From the NCBI RefSeq assembly GCF_009650095.1, contig NZ_CP045915.1, positions 4,340,001-4,404,000 on the forward strand: a DNA stretch of 64,000 bases, written 5' to 3'. A program made the position numbers and the translations under genes. Shown here one piece after another: positions 26,842 through 35,708 of this stretch (position 1 is the stretch's first letter; each line of letters opens with the position of its first letter). The notes beneath the pieces are model-generated. The model did no database searches and had not been told where the DNA came from. It saw only the letters and a list, made by a program, of their open reading frames with translations. The DNA is from Gracilibacillus salitolerans. Its GTDB lineage: Bacteria > Bacillota > Bacilli > Bacillales > Amphibacillaceae.

Positions 26842-27090
26842 TATCAATCCTTCCAGGTTCTAAGTAAAAATGGAGAGGAACTTGAAGGATCTCCTATCAT
26901 CAAAGATACATTAAATGTAAAGTATGGAGAAACCTATGAAATAGCATTTGTTGCAGACAATCCCGGAAACTGGTTATTCCACTGTCATGATTTACATTAT
27001 GCTTCAAATGGAATGGTGAGTATGGTTAAGTATCATCATTTTGAAGAGTTTTATACTGGTACAGGTCGGGTGGATAACCAACCTGAATAG
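26842..27090 (+). pseudogene. C-terminal remnant of a multicopper oxidase
   Basis: An open frame without start runs 82 codons to a stop at 27088. It contains FQVLSKNGEELEG, TYEIAFVADNPGNWLFHCH and DLHYASNGMV, the last cupredoxin domain of multicopper oxidases, including the type 1/type 3 copper ligands of the HCH motif. Everything upstream of this part (normally 350 or more residues, with three further His motifs) is missing. The join at about 26840 directly follows the terminator of the small gene at 26587. It lies beside the copper ATPase gene, so an intact oxidase was probably once part of this copper locus. Confidence 0.85.
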
Positions 27091-27147
27091 ATAATTTAAG
27101 AGACCAGGACAAAGCATTAATAATACCGAATTTAAAAATCAAATCCT

Positions 27148-27238
27148 TCCTTGGATATCTCGCGCTCTTCCTTGGATATATTCATTTATCTAAGGGAGAA
27201 TTACATCTTTCCAAGGAACAAAAATACTTATCCAAGGA
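27148..27238. repeat. Second 21-bp-periodic TCCTTGGA array
   Basis: TCCTTGGA at 27148 and 27169, a degenerate TCTAAGGG at 27189, and TCCAAGGA at 27210 and 27231. Centres are 21, 20, 21 and 21 bases apart, and orientation runs forward x2 then reverse x3. Same element and phase rule as 16652-16850. It lies between the oxidase remnant and the copB-like gene, in a 280-base stretch with no other feature. Confidence 0.88.
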
Positions 27239-27370
27239 AAAGAACACAAATCAAATATACCAAGCTCTTCTTTTATGTGTTCAAAACCGAATCGATCTAC
27301 AAATCGATAAAACTTCTCCCTCTTCTTATCATTTTGTCGATAAATAATAACTCTTCATTTAAAGCGTTAC

Positions 27371-29494
27371 TTAAGCTTTTAATAATTTCGCATTAATTGC
27401 TACAATAACTGTACTTAAACTCATAAGAACCGCTCCCACTGCCGGGCTTAATACAATCCCAAGTGGAGCTAAAACACCTGCTGCTAATGGAATAGCGAAA
27501 ATGTTATACCCTGTTGCCCACCAGAGATTTTGAACCATTTTACGATATGTTTTTTTCGATAGTTCCATTAAATCTACAACATCTTTTGGATTACTTCGAA
27601 CAAGAACAACATCCGCTGTTTCCATTGCTACATCTGTTCCAGCACCGATTGCAATCCCTAAATCAGCTGTTGCCAAGGCAGGTGCATCATTTACACCATC
27701 TCCTGTCATAGCAACCTTCCACCCTTTTTCTTCTTTTATTTTCTTCACCTGGTTCGCCTTATCATCTGGTAAAACTTCTGCATATACTTCATCGATATCT
27801 AATTGTTTTGCTACCCAGTTAGCCACTTTTTGATTGTCTCCTGTTAGCATGATCGAACGTACTCCATTTTCTTTTAAGGATGTAATTGCCTCCTTTGCTG
27901 TTTCGCGGACCATGTCTGCTAGTGCAATCATCCCGGTCAATTCGTCTTCAAGTAGTACAAATACGACGGTCTTCCCTTCCTCTGACATTTCATTAAACAA
28001 CTGCTGATCGTAACTTAAATGATGATTTTTTACATAGCCTGGACTGACAACATTTACTTTCTTGCCGTTTACTTTGCCCTGAATACCTTTACCAGTTATA
28101 GATTCAAAATCTGTTACTTTACCTAACTTAACCTTTCTTTCCTCAGAAAATTTAACAATTCCTGTTGCTATTGGGTGTTCAGAATTTTGCTCTAAGCTTG
28201 CTGCAAAACTTAAAATCTCATCCTCGTTGTAGCTTTCGCTAGGTACAATATTAGTTACACCAAACTCTCCTTTGGTCAGCGTACCAGTTTTATCAAAAAC
28301 AACAGCATTCAGATTACGTGCCCCCTCAAAGTTAGCACGGTTCCGAATTAATAATCCTTTTTTAGCAGAAATCGCTGTAGAAACTGCTATAACAAGTGGT
28401 GCTGCCAGTCCCAAGGCATGTGGACATGTAATAACCATTACTGTAACCATTCGTTCAATCGCAACATCCAAAGAATGACCAAGCAGCATCCAAATAAATA
28501 GGGTGGCAAATCCAGCAACTAAAGCAAGGTAAAATAACCATTTGGCCGCGCGGTTCGTTAAATCCTGGGTTCTGGATTTTGATTCCTGCGCTTCTTTCAC
28601 CATGGTAATAACCTGTGATAAATAAGATTCTTCCCCAGTTTTTTCTACTTGTATCGTAAGTGAACCTTCATTATTAACTGAGCCGCCGATTACTTCATCC
28701 CCTTCAAACTTTTCGACTGGTACGGATTCACCTGTAAGCATCGATTCATCTATAGCTGATTTTCCATCCATGATTGTTCCATCAACAGGGATCTTTTCAC
28801 CTGGTTTTACAAGAACCCGATCATTATTTTTTAACTCCGTTAAAGGAACATCCTTCACTTCATCGTTGTCATCTAAGCGATGTGCTTCATTTGGCATGAG
28901 TTTCACCAGTTGCTCAAGTGCATTAGATGCACCCATTACGGATCGCATTTCAATCCAGTGACCTAATAGCATGATGTCGACCAATGTAGCTAATTCCCAG
29001 AAAAGCTGATTACCTACCCAGCCAAATACAACCATGGTGCTGTATCCATATGCAATGGTAATAGCAAGAGCAATTAACATCATCATCCCTGGGTTCTTGT
29101 CTTTTAATTCTCTTATTCCACCTATTATAAATGGCCAGCCACCATAAAAGAATACTACCGATGATAAGGCGAATAAAATATACATATCACCTGTAAAGCG
29201 CCAATCCACTCCCATGAAATCTTGAATCATAGGTGATAAAGCGAGAATTGGGATAGTAATAATTAAGGAAATAAAGAATTTCTTCTTAAAATCCGCCACC
29301 ATATTTCCATGATCATGGTGACCATGTCCTCCGTGACTGCCGTGATCATGGCCGTGACTCTTATGTTTATCATGCACATGATCATGCTCATCGTGTTCTT
29401 CGTGATTATGTACATGGCTATGATGGCCATGGTGCTGGTGTTTATGATGTTCATGTTTATGATGTTCATGTTTTTCATGCTCATGTTTTGCCAT
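27371..29494 (-). CDS. copB: Copper/heavy-metal P1B-type ATPase, CopB type
   Basis: A 707-residue metal-exporting ATPase. The first 65 residues are extremely His-rich (repeats of HEHHKH and HDHGSH), a soluble metal-binding tail in place of CxxC domains. Membrane helices follow, then the actuator TGES, the metal-site motif CPH (357-359, typical of CopB rather than CPC of CopA), the phosphorylation site DKTGT (Asp401) and the hinge [18 protein letters not shown] six bases upstream supports ATG 29494 over a GTG at 29503. It exports copper or silver in relatives. A CsoR-like operator candidate lies at 29521-29530. Confidence 0.94.
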   Translation of the reverse strand: MAKHEHEKHEHHKHEHHKHQHHGHHSHVHNHEEHDEHDHVHDKHKSHGHDHGSHGGHGHHDHGNMVADFKKKFFISLIITIPILALSPMIQDFMGVDWRFTGDMYILFALSSVVFFYGGWPFIIGGIRELKDKNPGMMMLIALAITIAYGYSTMVVFGWVGNQLFWELATLVDIMLLGHWIEMRSVMGASNALEQLVKLMPNEAHRLDDNDEVKDVPLTELKNNDRVLVKPGEKIPVDGTIMDGKSAIDESMLTGESVPVEKFEGDEVIGGSVNNEGSLTIQVEKTGEESYLSQVITMVKEAQESKSRTQDLTNRAAKWLFYLALVAGFATLFIWMLLGHSLDVAIERMVTVMVITCPHALGLAAPLVIAVSTAISAKKGLLIRNRANFEGARNLNAVVFDKTGTLTKGEFGVTNIVPSESYNEDEILSFAASLEQNSEHPIATGIVKFSEERKVKLGKVTDFESITGKGIQGKVNGKKVNVVSPGYVKNHHLSYDQQLFNEMSEEGKTVVFVLLEDELTGMIALADMVRETAKEAITSLKENGVRSIMLTGDNQKVANWVAKQLDIDEVYAEVLPDDKANQVKKIKEEKGWKVAMTGDGVNDAPALATADLGIAIGAGTDVAMETADVVLVRSNPKDVVDLMELSKKTYRKMVQNLWWATGYNIFAIPLAAGVLAPLGIVLSPAVGAVLMSLSTVIVAINAKLLKA

Positions 29495-29520
29495 AAATAT
29501 CACTCCTTCTACATATACTC

Positions 29521-29530
29521 TACCCTGGTA
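29521..29530 (-). promoter_or_regulatory. Candidate CsoR-type copper operator
   Basis: TACCCTGGTA (TACC-N2-GGTA) lies 27 bases before the copB start within the presumed promoter spacer. CsoR-type repressors recognise TACC/GGTA dyads with a short centre. A related half-site (ATACCCTATA, about 30256-30265) precedes the lipoprotein gene at 30221. Judged by eye only. Confidence 0.35.
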
Positions 29531-29569
29531 TTTTAATTACAAACCAAACAACATTCCTTTTTAGAAGAA

Positions 29570-29620
29570 TTTTAAAAAAGCTATAGAGTGTTTATAGGTG
29601 AAACTAGCTCTATAGCTTAA
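29570..29620 (-). terminator. Terminator after the YdhK-like gene
   Basis: AAGCTATAGAG (29578-29588) pairs perfectly with CTCTATAGCTT (29608-29618), and six T residues follow on the minus strand. It separates the lipoprotein gene from copB, which therefore needs its own promoter. Confidence 0.78.
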
Positions 29621-29627
29621 TCCTTCA

Positions 29628-30221
29628 TTATTCAATTGCTGACAGTTCATCTTCGGTTACCCATTTATGATTAGTAACCTCTTCACCGGTAGTAGTCAGT
29701 GCAAAATCAACCATGTAAACAGTGGTTTCTTTAGCTGAATCAATTTCGGCTGTTGCGCCATCCATACCTTCCATATGATCAGCATTAATAGTTGCTTCAT
29801 CTCCAGGCTCTAAAGGTTCTTCTCCAGCATCTTCTAATTCTTCATGGATGACCCATTTGTGATCTGTAACTCTTTCACCACCATTTGTTGGAGTGTAAGA
29901 CACCGTATACACCGTTGTATCATATGCACCAACAATCGTTGCCTCGGCACCACTCATACCTTCCATATGGTCCGCTTCTATGATTGCTTGACTGCCTACT
30001 TCATATGTAGGATTTTCCGCTTCCTCTAAATCTTCTGGAACCTCCCCGGACCCTGACATATTCATATCTGAATGGTCCATTTCATCATGTGATTCAGATT
30101 CTGTCTCCATTTCTTCTTCTGTGTCTGCGCCTTCAGGATTTGTTTCTTCAGTGTCTTCACTACAAGCAGATAGAACCATTACAGCTAATAGAGAAAGCAG
30201 GGTAATTTTAAATTTACTCAT
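29628..30221 (-). CDS. ydhK: YdhK-like lipoprotein with two DUF1541 repeats
   Basis: A 197-residue lipoprotein: signal with lipobox LSAC (Cys20), an acidic linker containing a Met/His-rich stretch (MDHSDMNMSG), then two tandem domains of about 55 residues. Each repeat has the pattern ADHMEGM, AEATIVGA/TAEIDSA, TTVYxVxx and VTDHKWV/VTNHKWV. Such Met/His motifs fit metal contact. The family often sits next to copper ATPases and multicopper oxidases in Bacillaceae, as here. GAGGAGG precedes the ATG. The molecular role is not established. Confidence 0.88.
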   Translation of the reverse strand: MSKFKITLLSLLAVMVLSACSEDTEETNPEGADTEEEMETESESHDEMDHSDMNMSGSGEVPEDLEEAENPTYEVGSQAIIEADHMEGMSGAEATIVGAYDTTVYTVSYTPTNGGERVTDHKWVIHEELEDAGEEPLEPGDEATINADHMEGMDGATAEIDSAKETTVYMVDFALTTTGEEVTNHKWVTEDELSAIE

Positions 30222-30317
30222 TAGATATCCCTCCTCAATTTATTTGAGTATACAATACCCTATATAATGGCTGATTATGTGCAGAATATTATATATGTTG
30301 GAAAAAAACTTTTTTCG

Positions 30318-31490
30318 CTATTTAATTTTACGGTAAAAGTAACCAATAACCATTAATATCAAGGATGACACTACAAATAGTTGACCTAAAGAAGTATAAT
30401 TCAGTTGCACCCCATCTTGACTTTCTATATTCTCATTATCAGAAACATTAGGAAGCTTGTCCTCTTTTGAATCCATTTTTTTTAATTTAAATGAATGGAT
30501 AACTTCCTCATCTTCATTGACGATAACCAATTCACCATTTGTAGTTACTTGTTTATCGATTTCATTATTTAAAGGTTGAGTATACGCTAATTTTTCAGGT
30601 GTAGTATATTTATCTCCTTCTAGAGTAAAGGAAGTATCTTCAGCAATGTAAGATGTTTTGTAATGATCGAATCCATAGTTTAAGAGATTAATAGTATCCT
30701 CATATGCCCCATTGCTATCATTGCTTTTCAAGGTAATGACGATTAAACTTAAGTCCTCATTCTCTGCTGTTGTGGTAAGTGTATAACCAGATTCGTGAAC
30801 AAAACCATTTTTTCCGCCTGTAATATTCTCATAAGGAATTTCTCCCTTCAGTAATTTGTGATGAGTAATAAGTGTAGTATCCCACGCCTTTCCATCCCAC
30901 TCCATTTCTTTTGTACCGAATATTTCTGCAAAAGTTTCGTTTTTCATAGCATATTTTGTTACTTTTGCTAGATCTTCAGCCGTTGTAACATGTTCAGGAT
31001 CAAATAAACCGTGTGGATTCTTTAAATGAGTATGCTCAACACCAATCACATTTTCGAGATAATCATTTATATCTTCCGAGAATTGCTCTTCACTCCCACT
31101 TACATACTCAGCAATTGCTACTCCAGCATCATTACCAGAATTAATTAATAAACCTTTAATTAATTTTTCTAGCCGGACTTTTTCACCTTTCTCTAAGAAA
31201 ACAGTTGTACCTTCTATATTTTTAGCACTTGCATTACTACTAATAGTCACCATATCATTTAGATCCGCATTTTCTATTGCGTAAATTGCAGTAATAATCT
31301 TAGTAAGGCTTGCAGGATACATTTGGGAGGCGGCATTTTTCTTATAGAGAATTTGTCCAGATTCTGCTTCCATTATTATCGCCGCTTCACTTTCAATGCT
31401 GGGTAAAGTATTCGATTCAGCACTAACAGTTGGAAGAAAAATAGTATTAATCACAATTAATGTAGTTAAAAATAGTACACACCTTCTCAT
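30318..31490 (-). CDS. D-alanyl-D-alanine carboxypeptidase (penicillin-binding protein 5 family)
   Basis: A 390-residue secreted serine peptidase that trims the last D-Ala from peptidoglycan stem peptides. Signal peptide (about 1-24), catalytic SxxK as SLTK, second motif SGN (LLINSGNDAG) and third motif region TGGKNGFVHESGYTL, where the usual KTG is KNG. A C-terminal hydrophobic helix with a basic end (LMVIGYFYRKIK) anchors it in the membrane, which differs from the amphipathic anchor of DacA. GGAGAG precedes the ATG. It is a single gene with no close partner. The KNG variant may change activity or penicillin binding (inference). Confidence 0.9.
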   Translation of the reverse strand: MRRCVLFLTTLIVINTIFLPTVSAESNTLPSIESEAAIIMEAESGQILYKKNAASQMYPASLTKIITAIYAIENADLNDMVTISSNASAKNIEGTTVFLEKGEKVRLEKLIKGLLINSGNDAGVAIAEYVSGSEEQFSEDINDYLENVIGVEHTHLKNPHGLFDPEHVTTAEDLAKVTKYAMKNETFAEIFGTKEMEWDGKAWDTTLITHHKLLKGEIPYENITGGKNGFVHESGYTLTTTAENEDLSLIVITLKSNDSNGAYEDTINLLNYGFDHYKTSYIAEDTSFTLEGDKYTTPEKLAYTQPLNNEIDKQVTTNGELVIVNEDEEVIHSFKLKKMDSKEDKLPNVSDNENIESQDGVQLNYTSLGQLFVVSSLILMVIGYFYRKIK

Positions 31491-31909
31491 TTCTACTCTC
31501 CTATTAGAAATACTTATGATATTCTATTATAACTAGAAAATATGAAGAAAGAATGCAAATTTATCATTTGTAATAGTAGCTTAAAATAGTAGTAAAACTG
31601 TAAAAACACTGTATTTATTTGCCAATCCCACCTGGTTTCATTCACAGCTTTAATATTTACCCTGCGAGAACAAAAGAAGATCATTTCAACATCGTAGTAG
31701 CAAGAGAACTGATAAACTAAAATGGCGACCTTCTTGTGGAAGAATCGCCATTTATCGTTATCTTATATTTATATTTGATACAAGCGGGCTATACGATATT
31801 ACACCAATCCCCTCTTGCGCATGTTTGGTTGTTCTCCAAGAAATGATATAAATCAGGGGAGGAAGAAGTTAGCTTGAGGGTTCAAAGAAAAAGCCTACCT
31901 AGAGAGAAT
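31491..31909. other. Intergenic stretch with one hairpin
   Basis: No intact gene is supported. A plus-strand open stretch ending in RTKEDHFNIVVARELIN then a stop near 31720 looks protein-like but has no start signal, so it may be a gene remnant. AAATGGCGA (31720-31728) pairs perfectly with TCGCCATTT (31745-31753), a terminator-like stem with weak T runs on either side. The rest holds the promoter region of the carboxypeptidase gene. Confidence 0.45.
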
Positions 31910-32476
31910 TTACACCTTTAGCGAGCCACGGAATCCCCTCGCACCATAGTAGGATTCTGCTCCATTGTGGTACACAAAGACAGTATCATAGCGACGATCA
32001 CAAAATAGAGCTCCACCTAGTTTTCTAATATTTGCAGGTGTTTGGACCCAGCTTGATGTTTTTTTATCGAAATCTTCCAGTTTCTGCAATTCGCGGTATT
32101 GTTCTTCTGTTAAGAGTTCTATGCCCATAGCGGTTGCCATATCCATAGCGCTATTTTCTGGTTTGTGTTTTTTCCTGGACTCTAGCGCTTCCCTGTCATA
32201 ACAAACACTTCTACGGCCTTTAGGGCTTTCTGCTGAACAATCATAAAAAATGTATTCCTCGTTGTTGTTATCATATCCGACAACATCCGGTTCACCGCCA
32301 GTTCGTTCCATTTCATAGAGCGACCATAGTTTTTCAACATTAGCTTCCAACTTTGCTTGAACGTTAGGCCATTCAAGTTCCTTATGGCGGTTCATGTTTT
32401 CTTCAAAGCGTTCTTTTAATGCTTCGAGTAATGCTTCACGTTGTTCTAGTGATAACTCCTCATTTCTCTTTGTCAT
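31910..32476 (-). CDS. DUF4256-family protein
   Basis: A 188-residue soluble protein that matches the DUF4256 pattern: an opening helix with EALLEALKERFEENM, then GGEPDVVGYD, YIFYDCSAESPKGRRSVCYD, ALESRKKHKPENSA and a final DRRYDTVFVYHNGAESYY. No signal peptide or membrane segment. GAGGAG precedes the ATG. The family is widespread but without assigned biochemical function. It has no obvious operon partner. Confidence 0.85.
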   Translation of the reverse strand: MTKRNEELSLEQREALLEALKERFEENMNRHKELEWPNVQAKLEANVEKLWSLYEMERTGGEPDVVGYDNNNEEYIFYDCSAESPKGRRSVCYDREALESRKKHKPENSAMDMATAMGIELLTEEQYRELQKLEDFDKKTSSWVQTPANIRKLGGALFCDRRYDTVFVYHNGAESYYGARGFRGSLKV

Positions 32477-32733
32477 ATTGGTTTGCTCCTCTTATTGTTT
32501 TTACTAATCATAGTTTACTGCACTTACTTGAATAATAATATAGGGTGAAGCTCCTTTTTTGAAGAAAAGCACCTATTAATGAACTTTCAGAAGCACACCG
32601 TTAAGAGGAAGTGCACTCGTTTGTACTATTTTTCCTTTTTTAATATTTCCTGAAGTTTTTTTACCTATTCAGTTTGAACTAGACTATTATGTTAACAGCA
32701 TGAGTCAGATCTCATCATCACTCCAAATTTGAT

Positions 32734-32915
32734 GGACATATAGTACGTTATTTTGCATCATAACGCCCATTTATCGATGTTGGCGGACATATAATTCCTT
32801 ATTTAACGACTTTAGATAAAAATTAGCCTTATTTTCAATGAATAACGGAATAGATGTCCAACGAACCTCGTTAAAACAGCATTTTTTTCACAAATAGAGG
32901 AACATATGTCCGTTC
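32734..32915. repeat. Intergenic inverted repeats built on GGACATAT
   Basis: GGACATATAGTACGTTATTT (32734) and GGACATATAATTCCTTATTT (32785) are direct copies; AATAACGGAATAGATGTCC (about 32841-32859) is their near-complement, and AGGAACATATGTCCGTTCC (about 32898-32916) combines both orientations. They occupy most of the 500-base gap between the DUF4256 and nitroreductase genes. I see no coding potential. They resemble dispersed intergenic palindromes of Bacillaceae; whether they recur elsewhere in the genome cannot be seen here. Confidence 0.65.
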
Positions 32916-32939
32916 CCTATATACAAACAAAGTTAGCAA

Positions 32940-32972
32940 GACCAAATCCTATACGATTTGGTCTCCTTTTTT
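32940..32972. terminator. Terminator hairpin after the nitroreductase gene
   Basis: GACCAAATC (32940-32948) pairs perfectly with GATTTGGTC (32955-32963) across a six-base loop. The T run is better on the plus strand (TCCTTTTTT), though the nearest gene end is the minus-strand nitroreductase, so orientation is uncertain. Confidence 0.6.
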
Positions 32973-32983
32973 GGATATTTTTC

Positions 32984-33556
32984 TCAGGCTCTAAATTCAC
33001 CTTCCATAACCGTTTCTGTTAGCGGACGACGATCGGAAGGTAATTCACGTTCTTGGAATTTTTCTTCTAATTTTTCTTTTTCATCTTGGTAGCCTATTGC
33101 TACGACTGCATGGATTTCATATTGCTCTGGAATGTTTAATACTTCACGAGCTTTATCTTTATAAAATCCACCCATTGCGTGTGTGATGAGTCCTTTTTGC
33201 ATTGCCTGTAAAGCTAAATAACCCCAAGCTGTACCAGTATCAAACGCATGTGCCCCTCCGGCTTCGGTGTCAGAGATCACTAACGCAAATGCTGGAACCG
33301 TCGTACACCATGCTAGGTTTCCGTCCATAATAAAAGAATGGAATTTCTTGCGGTCTTCCTCTGTTCTCGCAAGGATAAAGCGCCATGGCTGTTTATTCAT
33401 AGCAGATGGTGCCCAGCGTGATGCTTCAAAAACAGTCTTCAATGTTTCTTCATCCACCTCTTGTTCTGAAAAAGATCGAGGTGACCAGCGGTTTAAAAAC
33501 ATCTCATCAATTGGATAATCCGCTGTACGATAGTCATTTATATTAATATTTTTCAT
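32984..33556 (-). CDS. Nitroreductase-family flavoprotein
   Basis: A 190-residue FMN-dependent oxidoreductase of the YdfN/YodC type. The FMN-binding N-terminal motif is NRWSPRSFSEQEV, followed by ASRWAPSAMNKQPWRFI; the C-terminal HAVVAIGYQDEKEKL is also typical. GAAGGGGGA precedes the ATG. Substrates (nitro compounds, quinones) cannot be told from sequence. The gene stands alone, with a hairpin after it. Confidence 0.9.
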   Translation of the reverse strand: MKNININDYRTADYPIDEMFLNRWSPRSFSEQEVDEETLKTVFEASRWAPSAMNKQPWRFILARTEEDRKKFHSFIMDGNLAWCTTVPAFALVISDTEAGGAHAFDTGTAWGYLALQAMQKGLITHAMGGFYKDKAREVLNIPEQYEIHAVVAIGYQDEKEKLEEKFQERELPSDRRPLTETVMEGEFRA

Positions 33557-33673
33557 CAGTATATTCCCCCTTCAACCACACATTATATGCTAAATTGGAA
33601 AATATCTCAAAAATCACGATTCTGGGCGAATATCATACCTTATAGTAATGACAACCTTAAAGGAGAAAGCATC

Positions 33674-33832
33674 ATGAAAAGCTTCTTTTATTTTTGCTTT
33701 ATTATGATCATTGGGTTCAGTCTATTTGTTGTTTTCTTACTATTTATTGCGCCCTTGATCGGTTTAAAAACATTTGTTATTTTGGTGATTTTGTTAATTC
33801 TTGGCTTCTTTATTGAATTTATTTGTAAATAA
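33674..33832 (+). CDS. Small two-helix membrane protein
   Basis: A 52-residue protein with two hydrophobic helices (starting MKSFFYFCFIMIIGFS and LKTFVILVILLILGFF). AAAGGAG eight bases upstream fixes the start at 33674, although the frame is open back to 33587. I do not recognise a family. It is followed by the XRE-TPR regulator gene on the same strand, but a palindromic region with promoter character separates them. Confidence 0.6.
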   Translation: MKSFFYFCFIMIIGFSLFVVFLLFIAPLIGLKTFVILVILLILGFFIEFICK

Positions 33833-33873
33833 TTTGAATATTTTTGAAAAATATATGGAATTTTCATGATTCT

Positions 33874-33897
33874 ATAGTATTATATATATTATACTAT
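33874..33897. promoter_or_regulatory. AT-rich near-palindrome before the XRE-TPR regulator
   Basis: A 24-base sequence running from ATAGTAT to ATACTAT is palindromic at 22 of 24 positions. It lies 20 bases before the regulator's GTG start and overlaps TATAAT-like sequences, as an autoregulatory operator would. Confidence 0.5.
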
Positions 33898-33916
33898 ATT
33901 TTTATAAGAAAGTGAT

Positions 33917-35182
33917 GTGAAGACAGTGTATGATAAAGGGAAACTAGTTCGTAAATACAGGAAGGAACACAATTGGACCCAGGGAAAATTGGCTAAAGAA
34001 GTAGATACAAGCGCCTCCACGATTTGCAAACTTGAATTAGGTAAATATATTCCACCAGAAAATCTAATGGCGAACATCCAAAAAGTTCTCCATATTAAAG
34101 AACTTGCCCATCAAGAATATTACCCACTCATCACCCAATTAACCTCTTGGCAACAAAGCATCATCCAAAGGAATTATGCTACTGCAAGTAAATACTACAA
34201 TGAACTCAAAAAATTTCCCATAACTTATTTTTACAATCAAAGAGGTTTATTATCATTGTGTAATTTTCAACATGCACTTATTTTTTACCGTCCAGATGTC
34301 GCATCTAAATACTTAGAGGATGTCAAGAAGCATGCTGATACACTTTCCCCTGTGAATACCTATCCCTACATAAAAGCGATCGGTTTGTATTATTTGTTAC
34401 TAGATCATTTAAACGATGCATTTACTTATTTTAATGATGCGACACAAATAAATCCTGACATGTTTGAAAAAGATGGTGAAATCCATCTGTATTATGCGCT
34501 TGCCTATGATAAAATTGGACAAAACTTAGATGCCACTAGCCATGCCTCCACTGCATTATCGATATTCCAGTCAAAATTGAACCAGCCCAATATTCTGCTA
34601 TCTCGCATCATTAAGATTAAAAACGCCCTATACAGATACAAACAACCGATCCAAGAAATTATCCAAGAATTACATAGCATTCTTGATAATTATACAAGTA
34701 TCCATAAAAATTACATCTATTATGTATTAGGTATCGCTTACCTGCAAAATAGTGATTTTGAAAGCGCATTAAAATATAGCAAAAAAGCCATGCATCATGA
34801 AAAATCACCATCAGTAAAAGTCATCTATATCTTTTTTATTGCTTATATTTACGCGTTGCTTGAAGATGTAAAGATGGCCTTAACAATTATTGAAGGTGGA
34901 AATTCGATTAACAAAGGAAAAAAATATGAGTATTATTTTTATTTATTAAAAGGGATTATTCAAGGAACACACGGATCTGAAGTTTATCGTCAAAAAATAT
35001 CAGAAGAAATTATACCCTATTTCCAGATGAAAGGGAATTTGCTTGAAGAAAATTATTGCCATGCGATACTTGGGAAGGTTTATTATTGCATGGGATTTTA
35101 TAAAGAAGCTGCCAATCATTTTTATATTTACCCTGGTAATTCATACATTTCAGAGTTACTGAGCAAATATCCGCAAAAGTAA
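33917..35182 (+). CDS. XRE-type HTH regulator with TPR domain (RRNPP-like layout)
   Basis: A 421-residue protein: an N-terminal XRE helix-turn-helix (about 6-60; LAKEVDTSASTICKLELGKY) followed by some 340 residues of helical repeats that fit TPRs (for example YALAYDKIGQNLDATSHAST and YVLGIAYLQNSDFESALKYSKKA). This is the layout of peptide-sensing regulators such as PlcR and NprR. No signalling-peptide gene (short, with secretion signal) is visible downstream, where a DUF1540 gene follows. GTG at 33917 is the probable start; the ribosome binding site is weak. Its targets are unknown. Confidence 0.78.
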   Translation: MKTVYDKGKLVRKYRKEHNWTQGKLAKEVDTSASTICKLELGKYIPPENLMANIQKVLHIKELAHQEYYPLITQLTSWQQSIIQRNYATASKYYNELKKFPITYFYNQRGLLSLCNFQHALIFYRPDVASKYLEDVKKHADTLSPVNTYPYIKAIGLYYLLLDHLNDAFTYFNDATQINPDMFEKDGEIHLYYALAYDKIGQNLDATSHASTALSIFQSKLNQPNILLSRIIKIKNALYRYKQPIQEIIQELHSILDNYTSIHKNYIYYVLGIAYLQNSDFESALKYSKKAMHHEKSPSVKVIYIFFIAYIYALLEDVKMALTIIEGGNSINKGKKYEYYFYLLKGIIQGTHGSEVYRQKISEEIIPYFQMKGNLLEENYCHAILGKVYYCMGFYKEAANHFYIYPGNSYISELLSKYPQK

Positions 35183-35242
35183 ATATTCCCACACATTTTT
35201 TTGGAATGTTGAATCAGAATATGCATATAGGAGGTGTGTGAG

Positions 35243-35398
35243 ATGGCGAAAGATGTTAAATGTGAGGTAAATAACTGTAAATTCTGGGCTGATGGCAATA
35301 GATGCCATGCTGATACCATCTATGTTGTCAGCCATACCGGAAAAAGTGCTGCCAATGAGAAAGAAACAGATTGCCAAACATTCGAACCGACCGTCTAA
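35243..35398 (+). CDS. DUF1540 small cysteine-rich protein
   Basis: A 51-residue gene with AGGAGGTG before ATG 35243. The product has the DUF1540 cysteine pattern (VKCEVNNCKFWADGNRCHAD, with a further Cys in ETDCQTF), likely a metal-binding small fold. The family is common in Bacillota and its role is unknown. It follows the TPR regulator by 60 bases. Confidence 0.88.
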   Translation: MAKDVKCEVNNCKFWADGNRCHADTIYVVSHTGKSAANEKETDCQTFEPTV

Positions 35399-35414
35399 CA
35401 GCCTTCTTTAATGG

Positions 35415-35443
35415 CCTCAGCTAACTATGGGGGTTAGCTGAGG
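35415..35443. terminator. Terminator-like hairpin
   Basis: CCTCAGCTAAC (35415-35425) pairs perfectly with GTTAGCTGAGG (35433-35443). The T run after it is weak. It lies between the convergent DUF1540 and YvrJ genes and may serve both. Confidence 0.6.
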
Positions 35444-35454
35444 TTAATCATTTG

Positions 35455-35592
35455 CTAGCGCATTTTCTCTGGTAAAGCAACAATGGACTCAATTAATGTA
35501 TTGAGCTTTGTTTCGATGCGGTGTAACAAATAGAATGTCACCGCAACAGGAAAACCGAGATCGGTAATTAACGATATCCATGCTTGCTCCAT
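35455..35592 (-). CDS. yvrJ: YvrJ-family small membrane protein
   Basis: A 45-residue protein with AAAGGAGAGGAG before ATG 35592. It has one hydrophobic helix (SLITDLGFPVAVTFYLLHR) and an amphipathic tail ending ALPEKMR, matching YvrJ-type proteins. It lies next to DUF2922 and DUF1659 genes, the usual three-gene neighbourhood in Bacillaceae, but a terminator (35674-35703) separates it from those two. The function of the set is unknown. Confidence 0.82.
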   Translation of the reverse strand: MEQAWISLITDLGFPVAVTFYLLHRIETKLNTLIESIVALPEKMR

Positions 35593-35673
35593 GTGATTAA
35601 CTCCTCTCCTTTTAGTAGTTGTATTTTGTTCGGACGATTTCAGCGTGCTTTCTCCTTATAACGTGATTAAATG

Positions 35674-35707
35674 AAAAGGAGAGCTGGTCTGCTCTCCTTT
35701 TTACTGC
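35674..35707 (-). terminator. Terminator between the DUF2922 and YvrJ genes
   Basis: AAAAGGAGAG (35674-35683) pairs perfectly with CTCTCCTTTT (35692-35701), with short T runs on both sides. It lies just after the DUF2922 stop. Confidence 0.75.
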
Positions 35708-35708
35708 A

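Noticed and set aside
29263..29536. Met/His/Ile-rich ORFs opposite and out of frame with the copB start
   Set aside because: They are shadows of the His-codon-rich tail of the CopB protein.
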